Source: Pseudomonas flexibilis (GTDB lineage Bacteria; Pseudomonadota; Gammaproteobacteria; Pseudomonadales; Pseudomonadaceae). From it: a stretch of 64,000 nt of DNA. The stretch covers positions 62,001-126,000 of the forward strand of contig NZ_JRUD01000020.1 of NCBI RefSeq assembly GCF_000802425.1, in the 5' to 3' direction. The translations under genes were made by a program, and so were the position numbers. The notes below the pieces were generated by a model. That model was not told the DNA's origin. It ran no database searches and saw only the letters and a program-made list of their open reading frames with translations. This document shows positions 17,072 to 25,858 of this stretch, piece after piece (within the stretch, counting starts at the first letter, position 1; each line of letters starts with the position of its first letter).

Positions 17072-17764
17072 ATGCACGATAAAATTTCCTGTTTTTTACC
17101 TTGCCGAAAAGGTAGCGAGCGTGTTCCGCGCAAGAATATCAAGCCATTTGCCGGTATACAGAATGGATTGGTGGAGCTTAAGATCCGTCAATTGCTCGGC
17201 AGCAATTTAATTGATGAGATCGTGCTTTCGACCAATGATGAGGAAATATTGAGTTTTGCACATTCGCTTGGAGAGCAAAGAGTCCGTGTTCACGAGCGAG
17301 TGGATGCTCTGGCGTCAAGTCAAACGAGTACAGACGAGCTTGTTGCCCATGCCTTAAATCTAATTCCTGTGGGTCATATTCTTTGGACGCATGTTACCTC
17401 GCCCTTCTTCAATTCAAGTGTATATGATTCAGTAATAAAAAAATACTTATCTTGCCTGGCTGAAGGTTACGATTCTTTAATGACGACTACTCTTCTTCAT
17501 GCTTTCCTTTGGCAGGATAATAAGCCGTTAAATTACGATCGCACTATAGAGAAATGGCCAAGAACTCAAACGATTAAGCCTATACATGATGTTAATAGTG
17601 GAGCATTTTTGGCTTCAGCTGAAATTTATCGAGATCAGGATGATCGTATAGGAGTAAATCCATTTTTGTATAGCTTGGACAAGATTGTGAGTCATGATAT
17701 TGACTGGCCCGAAGATTTTTATATGGCGGAAGCGCTGGTTGAGAAAGGCTTGGTTTCAATATGA
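17072..17764 (+). CDS. CMP-sugar synthetase-like cytidylyltransferase (NeuA/KdsB family)
   Basis: 230 residues. The N-terminal CFLPCRKGSERVPRKNIKPF motif is the CTP-binding signature of NeuA/KdsB-type acylneuraminate cytidylyltransferases, followed by DEIVLSTNDEEIL and HVTSPFF. These enzymes couple CMP directly to the anomeric hydroxyl of 2-keto-3-deoxy sugar acids (Kdo, sialic, legionaminic, pseudaminic acids). No NeuB or KdsA homologue lies in the cluster; the preceding aldolase may supply the acid. It overlaps the HAD gene by 4 bases (ATGA). Confidence 0.87.
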   Translation: MHDKISCFLPCRKGSERVPRKNIKPFAGIQNGLVELKIRQLLGSNLIDEIVLSTNDEEILSFAHSLGEQRVRVHERVDALASSQTSTDELVAHALNLIPVGHILWTHVTSPFFNSSVYDSVIKKYLSCLAEGYDSLMTTTLLHAFLWQDNKPLNYDRTIEKWPRTQTIKPIHDVNSGAFLASAEIYRDQDDRIGVNPFLYSLDKIVSHDIDWPEDFYMAEALVEKGLVSI

Positions 17765-18423
17765 CTAATATTTTGTCAGGGTATTCAACCGTCATATTCG
17801 ATTGCGATGGCGTGGTGCTTAATTCTAATCCCGTGAAAACAAAGGCTTTCTATGAGGCTGTATTACCTTACGGTGAGAATGCAGCTAAAGCCATGGTTGA
17901 ATATCACTTGGCTAATGGGGGTATTTCACGCTATAAAAAGTTTGAGCATTTTCTTCAGCAGATTGTTCCAGAAGTTTGTTGCGATGTGGATGGCCCAAGC
18001 TTGGATAATTTGTTATCAAGCTACGCGGAGCGTGTATGGAGTGGCCTGCTAACCTGTGAGGTGGCTGGAGGACTAGAGCGGCTCCGGGGAAAAAATCCAA
18101 ATTCGAACTGGCTGATTGCCTCTGGCGGCGATCAAGTAGAGTTGAGGAACTTGTTTGAGCTGCGGGGTATAAGCAATCTATTCAACGGGGGGGTTTTTGG
18201 AAGTCCTGATTCTAAGGAAGGCATATTGGAACGAGAAAAGCAGAATGGAAATATAGGTGAGTCTGCAGTTTTTATTGGTGACAGCAAGTACGATTACTTT
18301 GCAGCGAAACAGGCTGGTTTTGACTTCTTGTTCGTCTGGGAATGGACTGAAGTGAAACGGTATGAAGAGTGGTGTAGAGCAGAAGGTATCACTTTTTATA
18401 AAAATCTGGGTGAATTGTCTTAG
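17761..18423 (+). CDS. HAD-superfamily phosphatase
   Basis: A 220-residue HAD hydrolase of the beta-phosphoglucomutase/phosphatase layout: motif I VIFDCDGVVLNS (nucleophile D15, acid D17), an alpha-helical cap (about 25-95), motif II LIASGGD, motif III lysine region SPDSKEG, and motif IV FIGDSKYDYFAAKQAG. In this setting it most likely removes phosphate from a sugar or ulosonic acid phosphate before CMP activation, the job KdsC or the NeuAc-9-P phosphatase does elsewhere. That substrate assignment is inference. Coupled to the cytidylyltransferase by a 4-base overlap. Confidence 0.85.
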   Translation: MTNILSGYSTVIFDCDGVVLNSNPVKTKAFYEAVLPYGENAAKAMVEYHLANGGISRYKKFEHFLQQIVPEVCCDVDGPSLDNLLSSYAERVWSGLLTCEVAGGLERLRGKNPNSNWLIASGGDQVELRNLFELRGISNLFNGGVFGSPDSKEGILEREKQNGNIGESAVFIGDSKYDYFAAKQAGFDFLFVWEWTEVKRYEEWCRAEGITFYKNLGELS

Positions 18424-18467
18424 AGTATGGTTTTTTTGCTGGGGTAGTTTGGATTGAGGCAGGTTGC

Positions 18468-19226
18468 ATGAGACGTTATTTGGCTATTTTAAAATATTTG
18501 CCTAATCTCTTTTGGTATAGATTACTAACGCTGCTCACTTTTCGCAGGTGGTGCTGGTTTGATGACGGCACTGATGTCTACAAAGGTAAGCGGGTAATTA
18601 TAGTTGGTCCGGCAGTTTCTTCCCTGAGCTATTTGTCTGGTGCGGAGATAGATTCTTTCGACCTAGTTATTAGAGTTAATAAGTCACCTCACACTATTGC
18701 GGGAAAGGAAGCGTTAATAGGAGCGAGAACAGATGTCCTGTACCACTGTTGCGATGAGGATCCTATTACCGGAGGAGGAGTAATCGACGTCGCTTTGCTT
18801 GGGAAACAGAGCACAAAGATGGTGGTTTATACGTATGGAGAGATTGCAGTAGCCCATAATTTCTATCGATGTCTTTTTAAGTATCCCGAGTTGAATTTTT
18901 TCCGGGTGCATCATAAGTTATACCGCGATCTAAAGCGGACATATAAGTCCAGGATGCCTACTACGGGACTGCAGGCGCTGAATCATATAATGCGCTCAGA
19001 TTTCAAAGAGCTTCATATAACGGGCTTTACGTTTTTCAAAACGGCCTATGCCGATGGCTATCGCGATGAGTACAAGAGCTCAAGTGAGGCAATTTCTTTA
19101 GCCACGGGTAGTGGAAACCATGATCCAGATGATGAGCTTAGAATATTTAAAGAGATATACCTTTCTTTTAAAGATTCTAAATGCATATATCTGGATTCGG
19201 CTCTTCAGCAATTGATGCTTTGCTGA
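18468..19226 (+). CDS. GT29-like (sialyltransferase-type) glycosyltransferase
   Basis: 252 residues. VIIVGPAVSSLSYLSGAEIDSFDLVIRVNKSP resembles the sialylmotif L of GT29 enzymes (glycine-Pro-Ser loop, then D-V-x-R-x-N), and MPTTGLQAL...ELHITGFTFF resembles sialylmotif S, with a late His-Asp-acidic segment (GNHDPDDELRIF) like the VS motif. GT29 enzymes use CMP-sialic or CMP-ulosonic acid donors, which fits the CMP-synthetase three genes upstream. No signal or TM segment is clear; a hydrophobic or aromatic N-terminus may associate with the membrane. Gap to the HAD gene is 44 bases. Assignment rests on motif pattern, not alignment. Confidence 0.75.
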   Translation: MRRYLAILKYLPNLFWYRLLTLLTFRRWCWFDDGTDVYKGKRVIIVGPAVSSLSYLSGAEIDSFDLVIRVNKSPHTIAGKEALIGARTDVLYHCCDEDPITGGGVIDVALLGKQSTKMVVYTYGEIAVAHNFYRCLFKYPELNFFRVHHKLYRDLKRTYKSRMPTTGLQALNHIMRSDFKELHITGFTFFKTAYADGYRDEYKSSSEAISLATGSGNHDPDDELRIFKEIYLSFKDSKCIYLDSALQQLMLC

Positions 19227-19264
19227 AAGGTATTCCTGTTATTATCTGAGTTAGGTGGCCCAGT

Positions 19265-20107
19265 ATGTTATTCAGCTTGGTTATGGCAACCTACGGACGC
19301 AGTTCCGAAGTGGCTCGATTTCTGGAATCTTTAAGGGGGCAGGAGATATCAGAGCGATATTTCGAAGTTATAATTGTTGATCAAAACGATCAGATAGATC
19401 TTTCGGAGATTGTTTCAAAGTATAGCTCTTTTTTTAGAATTAAACATATAAAATCTTCGAGAAAGGGCCTCTCTTATAATAGAAATATTGGGCTTTTGGC
19501 TGCTGCTGGAGAGTACGTTTGTTTTCCCGACGATGATTGTACTTATTACCCTGATACGTTGAGTAAGGTCTTAGAGTGTTTTAAACGGACAGGTGCGTTT
19601 GCTATTTTTGGCGCTATTCGAGATCGTCAAGATGGTCGGAACATTATCAAGGAGTGGCCGAAGTATGATTGCAGATTGACTCGTTCCAATTTCTTTATGC
19701 TTTACAGTTCAATTACAGTTTTTTGTAAACGAAGTGAGCTTGATTTTGATGAAAAGTTAGGTGTTGGTGAATACTTTGGATCTTGCGAAGATACGGATTA
19801 CGTATATAGCATGATTCTGAACCATGGTAACTGTTTTTACTGTGGTGATCTTGAGGTTTGGCATCCCCCGCAGAGTATCCAAGTTATGGGCGAGGCGAAG
19901 AATTACTCGTATGGTTTGGGCTTTGGAGCATTCTGCGCAAAGTACTCAGGCGATATTTTTATAATGAAGCTTTTCCTCATGTCACTTGCATATCATGCAT
20001 TACTTGCTTTGCTCGCGCTTGCCAAGATGGATGGGGAGACAGCGCTATTGCGAAAAGGTTCTTTTATTTCCCGCGTTCGCGGTTTCCTTGAGTATAAAAA
20101 GTCATGA
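19265..20107 (+). CDS. Family 2 glycosyltransferase
   Basis: 280 residues with a GT-A fold: FSLVMATYGRSSEVARFLESL, VIIVDQNDQ, and the metal-binding FPDDDC at about residue 89. The C-terminal part (LFLMSLAYHALLALLALAKM) is hydrophobic and probably membrane-associated. It should add one sugar to the lipid-linked repeat unit on the cytoplasmic side; donor unknown. The stop overlaps the next gene by 4 bases. A+T-rich. Confidence 0.85.
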   Translation: MLFSLVMATYGRSSEVARFLESLRGQEISERYFEVIIVDQNDQIDLSEIVSKYSSFFRIKHIKSSRKGLSYNRNIGLLAAAGEYVCFPDDDCTYYPDTLSKVLECFKRTGAFAIFGAIRDRQDGRNIIKEWPKYDCRLTRSNFFMLYSSITVFCKRSELDFDEKLGVGEYFGSCEDTDYVYSMILNHGNCFYCGDLEVWHPPQSIQVMGEAKNYSYGLGFGAFCAKYSGDIFIMKLFLMSLAYHALLALLALAKMDGETALLRKGSFISRVRGFLEYKKS

Positions 20108-21294
20108 GGCTCGGGGTTTTAGGTTTACTGCTAGTATTGGCGTTAGTTTCAATAGGGGATGCGTATTATAAGAGTTATCCTTTGTTTTTTCTGGTCTTTA
20201 TATTTTTTCAGCTGGTTTTGAGTGGTGTGCTCGCTAAAGATGTTTTTTATCCGGCTGCGTTATTTTTATTTGTCAGTGTTTCTTTTTCTTTGCTGCATGC
20301 AAGTTGGGTTTTTGAGGTTGCTTCATTCGTCAAACTTCTATTGAATTTTGCTTTTTTTGTTTCGGTATCCTCTTATGTTGTCAATCTAGACGTTCGTAAG
20401 GCTATCAGGATTTTCAGGGTATCTTCGCTTATTTTCATATGCCTATCCTTTTTGCAAGTGCTTTACGTTGTGTCGTCAAGGGGGCTGTGGCTGCTGCCTT
20501 TCCAATTAGAGAGCTCTTCGGATTCTTATGTTTTTGAGGGAGTTGTATTTGGTGATTTGAATAAGAATATATGGGCTTCTAAGGTCGCGATATTCATGAT
20601 TATCGCGACTTGCTGCTTTTACCTCCTCGGGCGTGGCTTAGTATCATTTCTACTTTGTCTTTGTATGGGTGCTTTTGTCTTGTTGTATGTTTCAAGTCGC
20701 GCTGCTCAGCTTTCATTTGTGGCTTTTTTCGCAGTTATTACTGCTTACCATTTATGGTTTGTCGCGCGGCGAAGGTTTTTATTGATTTTACTTGCCGTGC
20801 TGTTTTCGCCGATGTTTTTTGCCCTTTTTGAAAAGATTGCTCGGTTTGGTGGGTTGGATTTTTCAGAGTTTAATCCTGAGGTTGGTGGGCACATGGGGGA
20901 TGGCTTTTTAGCCCGAATCATAATTTGGAATCATGTCCTCCAAGGGATCGATTGCTTTGATCTTTTGTGGGGCAATGGAATCCTGTCATTTGCAAGTTAT
21001 ACGGGGGGGATTTTTCCGGAAAATAATCCGCATAATACTTTCTTGAACGTTCTAATGGATTTTGGGTTGGTCGCGCTTTTATTTTATATTTTTATCTTAT
21101 GGCGGGTGTCGGCTGCTAGTATTTTTTCTCGTTCCTTGTTGATTCCATTGCTAGTTCTATTAAATAGTCAATATTTGGGTTATGATTCAGAGATAATGAT
21201 ATTTCTAGCCTTTGTTTTCTTTGTGGGCTCGACTCTTTCGAGAGAGAATTTAAAAGCGAGGTTTGGTGTGCCTCGCTTGAAGTTTTTGAAATAG
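20104..21294 (+). CDS. wzy: O-antigen/polysaccharide polymerase, Wzy-like
   Basis: A 396-residue polytopic membrane protein with about 11-12 helices and one larger periplasmic loop (about 255-320) containing ARIIIWNHVLQGI, LLWGNGILSF and NNPHNTFLNVLMDFG. This is the Wzy_C/O-antigen ligase-like pattern, with the histidine-containing PHNTFL segment in the right place. Position directly after glycosyltransferases and before the sugar genes favours polymerase over ligase. The DNA is extremely A+T rich: the 60 bases 20161-20220 contain only 18 G or C. It overlaps the GT2 gene by 4 bases. Confidence 0.8.
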   Translation: MRLGVLGLLLVLALVSIGDAYYKSYPLFFLVFIFFQLVLSGVLAKDVFYPAALFLFVSVSFSLLHASWVFEVASFVKLLLNFAFFVSVSSYVVNLDVRKAIRIFRVSSLIFICLSFLQVLYVVSSRGLWLLPFQLESSSDSYVFEGVVFGDLNKNIWASKVAIFMIIATCCFYLLGRGLVSFLLCLCMGAFVLLYVSSRAAQLSFVAFFAVITAYHLWFVARRRFLLILLAVLFSPMFFALFEKIARFGGLDFSEFNPEVGGHMGDGFLARIIIWNHVLQGIDCFDLLWGNGILSFASYTGGIFPENNPHNTFLNVLMDFGLVALLFYIFILWRVSAASIFSRSLLIPLLVLLNSQYLGYDSEIMIFLAFVFFVGSTLSRENLKARFGVPRLKFLK

Positions 21295-21305
21295 AGAGGC
21301 TGCTT

Positions 21306-22328
21306 ATGAGTAGTTGTGCGGTTGTTTTTGGTGGCGCAGGGTTTATTGGGGTTTTTTTTGCTCGGTTCTTACTGGATAAAAAGATAGTAGATCGGGTGTA
21401 TCTGTATGATGTTGAGTCTGTGGACTCGAAGCCGAGTAGCTTTCGTCGATCTCTAATCGAGGGAGACAGCAGGATTTACTTTGTCTGTGGTGATGTTCGG
21501 ACTGCCATTAATATTCAGGTTGATGAACCCGTGGCGTTAATTGCCAATTTTGCGGCGGTGCACCGGGAGCCAGGTCATGAAGATTATGAATATTATGAGA
21601 CCAATCTGCTTGGGGCGGAAAATGTCTGTGCTTGGGCGGAAAAGGTGGGTTGTAGCCACCTGATATTTACTAGCTCCATTTCTCCCTACGGTCCAAGTGA
21701 GAAAGTAAAGAATGAGAGTTCCCTGCCTGTGCCGGCTACTGCGTATGGAGGCTCAAAGCTGGCAGCAGAGAAAATCCATCAGATTTGGCAGGCTAAGGAC
21801 GACGTCAACCGCCGTCTGGTGATCGTGCGACCCGGTGTGGTATTTGGCCCCGGTGAGGGCGGGAACGTGTCGAGGTTGATTAAGGCCGTATTGCACCGTT
21901 ACTTCTTCTATATGGGGAACCGTGCCACCCGCAAGGCGGGTGTGTATGTAAAAGAGCTGTGCAATGCCATGTGGTGGGTGTTGCAGCAGCAGGAAGTGAA
22001 AGGTGAGCGCGTCAGCCTTTTCAACATGTCGATGAATCCTGGCCCGTCCATTGAGGAGTACGTCAACGCCGTATGCATGGTTGCCGGTGTGAAGCGTACG
22101 GTTCCGGCCGTTCCCTATCCGTTATTGCTTACTGCTGCATATGCTATTGACACCATTGCTAGGCCGCTGGGAATCAGTCATCCGTTCAGCCCGGTCCGCA
22201 TACGTAAGCTGGTGCGCTCCAACAATATTCTCCCCACTTATCTGGTCGAGAGCGGTTACCCCTATCAGTACACCTTGGAAAGCGCTTTTGCGGATTGGAA
22301 GAAAAGCTGCCCCGAGGAGTGGAAATAA
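21306..22328 (+). CDS. NAD-dependent epimerase/dehydratase (extended SDR)
   Basis: A 340-residue extended short-chain dehydrogenase: NAD-binding G9-x-x-G12-x-x-G15 (FGGAGFIG), TSS at 122-124 and catalytic Y147-x-x-x-K151 (YGGSK), then VRPGVVFGPGEGGNV. It acts on a nucleotide-sugar, as C4 epimerase, 4,6-dehydratase or C4 reductase; which one cannot be told. Base composition shifts inside the gene: 21361-21420 has 24 G/C in 60 and 21841-21900 has 34. It follows the polymerase by 11 bases and precedes a GT2 gene. Confidence 0.82.
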   Translation: MSSCAVVFGGAGFIGVFFARFLLDKKIVDRVYLYDVESVDSKPSSFRRSLIEGDSRIYFVCGDVRTAINIQVDEPVALIANFAAVHREPGHEDYEYYETNLLGAENVCAWAEKVGCSHLIFTSSISPYGPSEKVKNESSLPVPATAYGGSKLAAEKIHQIWQAKDDVNRRLVIVRPGVVFGPGEGGNVSRLIKAVLHRYFFYMGNRATRKAGVYVKELCNAMWWVLQQQEVKGERVSLFNMSMNPGPSIEEYVNAVCMVAGVKRTVPAVPYPLLLTAAYAIDTIARPLGISHPFSPVRIRKLVRSNNILPTYLVESGYPYQYTLESAFADWKKSCPEEWK

Positions 22329-22340
22329 ACGTGAGGTTTC

Positions 22341-23291
22341 ATGTCTGACTTGGCTAACCGAACCATGCGGATTGCCTGCATAGTACCTACATATAATGGC
22401 CGGGACGATCTGTACCGGTTGTTGAATTCGTTGAACCAGCAGAGCGCGTCCTTCGATCTCTTTATCGTGGATTCAAGCTCTTCTGATGGTACAAACGAAC
22501 TGGCATGTTCACGTGTCAAAAATGCCCTGACAATTCCCAGTAGCCAGTTCAATCATGGCGGCACAAGGCAGATGATGGTTGATCGTAACCCAGGTTACGA
22601 TGTTTATGTATTCCTGACCCAAGATGCTTATCTGGAAGAATGTGACGCCATCGAAAACCTGGTGGCAGCCTTCGAAGACCCGAAGGTAGCTGCTGTTTGC
22701 GGACGCCAGTTGCCCCACAAGAACGCTTCGCCACTGGCCGAGCATGCGCGACTTTTCAATTACCCAGCGACCTCGTCAGTGAAATCATTGGATGATGCAC
22801 CACTCTTGGGAATCAAGACGGCATTCATGTCCAACTCCTTCGCCGCCTATCGGGGTGCTGCGCTTCTGGAGGTTGGTGGTTTTCCGGAGCATGTCATCTT
22901 TGCCGAGGATATGTACGTAGCGGCAAAGATGCTCTTGGGGGGATGGAAAGTTGCGTATGCCGGGAACGCGAGCTGCCGCCATTCCCATAACTACACTTTT
23001 CGAGAGGAATTTTGCCGCTATTTCGACATGGGCGTCTTTCATGCTCGTGAGCCCTGGATTCGGGAGCGTTTCGGCGGTGCGGGTGGCGAGGGGCTGCGAT
23101 ATGTGAAATCGGAGCTGGCCTTCCTTGGACTGTCGCGTCTCCATCTCTGGCCATCGGCGATTTTGCGCAATGCTGTGAAGTTGCTTGGCTACAAGCTGGG
23201 ACAGAAGGAACAAAGTATGTCGCTGGCCTTAAAGAAGAAACTGGGCATGTACAAACGTTACTGGGACAGCCCCTACGCGGAGAAACACTGA
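22341..23291 (+). CDS. Family 2 glycosyltransferase, rhamnosyltransferase-like
   Basis: A 316-residue GT-A enzyme: [40 protein letters not shown], then FLTQDAYL where the DXD-type site lies (TQDA), and [11 protein letters not shown]. The NHGGTR and TQDA signatures are those of bacterial rhamnosyltransferases (RfbF/RfbN/WbbL type). Directly upstream of rmlBACD, which makes the dTDP-L-rhamnose donor, and overlapping rmlB by one base (TGATG), so a rhamnosyltransferase role is well supported by context. Confidence 0.83.
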   Translation: MSDLANRTMRIACIVPTYNGRDDLYRLLNSLNQQSASFDLFIVDSSSSDGTNELACSRVKNALTIPSSQFNHGGTRQMMVDRNPGYDVYVFLTQDAYLEECDAIENLVAAFEDPKVAAVCGRQLPHKNASPLAEHARLFNYPATSSVKSLDDAPLLGIKTAFMSNSFAAYRGAALLEVGGFPEHVIFAEDMYVAAKMLLGGWKVAYAGNASCRHSHNYTFREEFCRYFDMGVFHAREPWIRERFGGAGGEGLRYVKSELAFLGLSRLHLWPSAILRNAVKLLGYKLGQKEQSMSLALKKKLGMYKRYWDSPYAEKH

Positions 23292-24349
23292 TGCGCATAT
23301 TGGTCACTGGTGGCGCTGGTTTTATCGGCTCCGCCGTGGTACGCCATCTGATCGGCAATACCACTCATGAAGTAGCCAGTCTCGACAAATTGACCTATGC
23401 GGGTAACCTGGAATCACTTGATTCGATCGCCGATTCGCCACGTTACTCCTTTTATCGGGTGGATATCTGCGACGCGCTGGCACTAGACAGGGTATTTGCT
23501 GAGTTCCAGCCGACCGCAATCATGCACTTGGCAGCCGAGTCCCATGTGGACCGCTCCATCGACGGGCCGGCCGACTTTATTGAAACCAATATCGTCGGCA
23601 CTTATACCCTCTTGGAGGCCGCCCGGCGCTATTGGAGCGGGCTGGAGCCGGCGGCCAAGGCGGCTTTCCGTTTCCACCATATCTCTACCGACGAGGTATA
23701 TGGCGATCTGGAGGGCACGGACGACCTGTTTACGGAAACCACGCCTTACGCGCCCAGCTCGCCTTATTCGGCCTCCAAGGCGAGTTCCGACCATCTGGTG
23801 CGTGCCTGGCAGCGTACCTACGGCCTGCCGACCATCGTCACCAATTGCTCGAACAATTACGGCCCTTATCACTTCCCCGAGAAGCTGATTCCGCACATGA
23901 TCCTCAGCGCCTTGGCCGGCAAGCCACTGCCGGTGTATGGCGATGGTTCGCAGATTCGCGATTGGTTGTATGTGGAAGACCATGCCCGGGCCTTGGTCGA
24001 GGTGGTGACCCGTGGCGAAATCGGCGAGACGTACAACATTGGTGGGCACAACGAGAAGCGCAACCTTGAGGTCGTCGAGACCATTTGTGCGCTGCTGGAC
24101 GAGTTGAAGCCCGCTGCTGATGGTCGTTCCTATAAGGAGCTGATTACCTTCGTGAAGGACCGGCCGGGGCATGATCGTCGCTATGCCATCGATGCCTCGA
24201 AGATCGAGCGCGAACTGGGCTGGAAACCGCAGGAAACCTTCGAAAGCGGTATCCGCAAGACGGTGCAGTGGTACCTGGATAATCGCCAGTGGTGGGAGCG
24301 TGTCCTGAACGGCAGCTACCAACTGGATCGTTTGGGAGAAAAGGCATGA
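23291..24349 (+). CDS. rmlB: dTDP-glucose 4,6-dehydratase RmlB
   Basis: A 352-residue extended [18 protein letters not shown], the [10 protein letters not shown] motif, [24 protein letters not shown] (catalytic YxxxK) and [14 protein letters not shown]. It converts dTDP-glucose to dTDP-4-keto-6-deoxyglucose, step two of dTDP-rhamnose synthesis. It is coupled to the rhamnosyltransferase-like gene (1-base overlap) and to rmlA (4-base overlap). Confidence 0.97.
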   Translation: MRILVTGGAGFIGSAVVRHLIGNTTHEVASLDKLTYAGNLESLDSIADSPRYSFYRVDICDALALDRVFAEFQPTAIMHLAAESHVDRSIDGPADFIETNIVGTYTLLEAARRYWSGLEPAAKAAFRFHHISTDEVYGDLEGTDDLFTETTPYAPSSPYSASKASSDHLVRAWQRTYGLPTIVTNCSNNYGPYHFPEKLIPHMILSALAGKPLPVYGDGSQIRDWLYVEDHARALVEVVTRGEIGETYNIGGHNEKRNLEVVETICALLDELKPAADGRSYKELITFVKDRPGHDRRYAIDASKIERELGWKPQETFESGIRKTVQWYLDNRQWWERVLNGSYQLDRLGEKA

Positions 24350-25224
24350 AGGGCATCATTCTGGCCGGGGGCTCCGGTACCCGTCTGCACCCGATCACGC
24401 GCGGCGTATCCAAACAGCTGTTGCCGATCTACGACAAGCCGATGATCTACTACCCGCTGTCGGTGCTGATGCTGGCTGGCATCCGGGAGATCCTGGTGAT
24501 CTCCACGCCCGACGATCTGCCCAATTTCCGCAAGTTGCTCGGCGATGGTTCGGATTTCGGCATTTCCTTGAGTTATGCCGAACAGCCTTCGCCGGACGGG
24601 CTGGCCCAGGCGTTCCTGATCGGCGAGGAGTTCATCGGCGACAGCAGCGTTTGCCTGATCCTCGGTGACAACATCTTCTACGGCTACGGCTTCAGCGCCA
24701 TGCTGCGCGAGGCTGCCAGCCGCAAGAGCGGCGCCACCGTGTTCGGCTATCACGTGACCGATCCCGAACGCTTCGGGGTCGTTGAGTTCGATGCCAGCGG
24801 TAAGGCGGTTTCCATCGAGGAGAAGCCCAAGGCGCCCAAATCGAACTATGCGGTCACCGGGCTGTATTTCTACGACAACTCTGTGGTGGAAATCGCCAAG
24901 CAGGTGAAGCCGTCGGCCCGTGGCGAGCTGGAGATCACTGATGTGAACAACGCGTACCTCCAGCGTGGTGATCTGCATGTCAGCCTGCTGGGTCGCGGCT
25001 TCGCCTGGCTGGATACCGGTACCCATGATTCGCTGATGGAGGCCAGCCACTTCGTGCAGACCATCGAGGCTCGGCAGGGGTTGAAGGTGGCATGCCTGGA
25101 GGAGATTGCCTACCACCAGGGTTGGTTGAGCAAGGAGCAACTGGCCCGGCAGGCGGAAGCTCTTAGCAAGACGGGCTATGGGCAGTATTTGCAGCGGTTG
25201 TTGGTGATGCCGCCCGCTCTCTGA
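24346..25224 (+). CDS. rmlA: Glucose-1-phosphate thymidylyltransferase RmlA
   Basis: A 292-residue nucleotidyltransferase: [26 protein letters not shown] at the N-terminus, [18 protein letters not shown]-type SIEEKPKAP, and [15 protein letters not shown]. It makes dTDP-glucose from dTTP and glucose-1-phosphate and is normally inhibited by dTDP-rhamnose. The ATG overlaps the rmlB stop. It precedes rmlC here, giving order B-A-C-D instead of the common B-D-A-C. Confidence 0.97.
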   Translation: MKGIILAGGSGTRLHPITRGVSKQLLPIYDKPMIYYPLSVLMLAGIREILVISTPDDLPNFRKLLGDGSDFGISLSYAEQPSPDGLAQAFLIGEEFIGDSSVCLILGDNIFYGYGFSAMLREAASRKSGATVFGYHVTDPERFGVVEFDASGKAVSIEEKPKAPKSNYAVTGLYFYDNSVVEIAKQVKPSARGELEITDVNNAYLQRGDLHVSLLGRGFAWLDTGTHDSLMEASHFVQTIEARQGLKVACLEEIAYHQGWLSKEQLARQAEALSKTGYGQYLQRLLVMPPAL

Positions 25225-25256
25225 GCGGTCGGGTTGTAGGGGGATTCGGCTCCCTC

Positions 25257-25275
25257 GGCCGGGATAAACCCGGCC
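25257..25275. repeat. Short hairpin repeat GGCCGGGATAAAyCCGGCC, copy 1
   Basis: A 19-base inverted repeat in the rmlA-rmlC spacer. An almost identical copy with one loop base changed lies at 35156-35174 before cinA; both are preceded by tc and followed by a cac trinucleotide after one or two bases. It could attenuate transcription between rmlA and rmlC. Confidence 0.6.
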
Positions 25276-25319
25276 TCACGGGTGACGACGCCGGCTTCGT
25301 CGCGGGCAGGAGTACAGTT

Positions 25320-25856
25320 TTGAAGGTTATTGAAACGAAGCTTCCCGGGGTGCTGATCATTGAGCCCAAAGTATTTGGGGATCATCGCGGGTTCTTTCTG
25401 GAAACGTTCCAAGTCGAGCGCTATCGCGAGGCGGGGATCGATCTGCCGTTCGTGCAGGACAACCATTCTCGCTCGCAGCGGGGGGTTCTGCGTGGGCTGC
25501 ATTTCCAGAAGTCTCGTCCGCAGGGCAAGCTGGTCAGCGTGGCCCGTGGGGCGGTGTACGACGTAGCCGTGGATATTGATCCGGCATCGCCAACCTGCGG
25601 GCAGTATGTGGGCGTCGAACTGAACGACGAAAACCACCGCCAGCTCTGGGTGCCGCCGGGCTATGCCCACGGCTTCTGTGTGCTCAGTGACGTGGCCGAC
25701 TTCTGTTACAAGTGCACCGATCTGTACTTCCCCGAGGATGAAGGCGGGCTGCTGTGGAATGATCCGGAGGTGGGTATTCCTTGGCCGATCGACACGCCGC
25801 AGTTGTCCGCGAAGGACCAGCGGAACCCGAGCCTGCGCAAGCTGCTGGAGAGGTAA
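25320..25856 (+). CDS. rmlC: dTDP-4-dehydrorhamnose 3,5-epimerase RmlC
   Basis: A 178-residue cupin-fold epimerase: GVLIIEPKVFGDHRGFFLETF, QDNHSRSQRGVLRGLHFQ (catalytic His), GAVYDVAVDIDP and PPGYAHGFCVLSD. The start is a TTG at 25320, with GGAG about 9 bases upstream; no ATG or GTG gives the conserved N-terminus. A 95-base spacer with a hairpin separates it from rmlA, unusual in an otherwise overlapping operon. Confidence 0.95.
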   Translation: MKVIETKLPGVLIIEPKVFGDHRGFFLETFQVERYREAGIDLPFVQDNHSRSQRGVLRGLHFQKSRPQGKLVSVARGAVYDVAVDIDPASPTCGQYVGVELNDENHRQLWVPPGYAHGFCVLSDVADFCYKCTDLYFPEDEGGLLWNDPEVGIPWPIDTPQLSAKDQRNPSLRKLLER

Positions 25857-25858
25857 CG

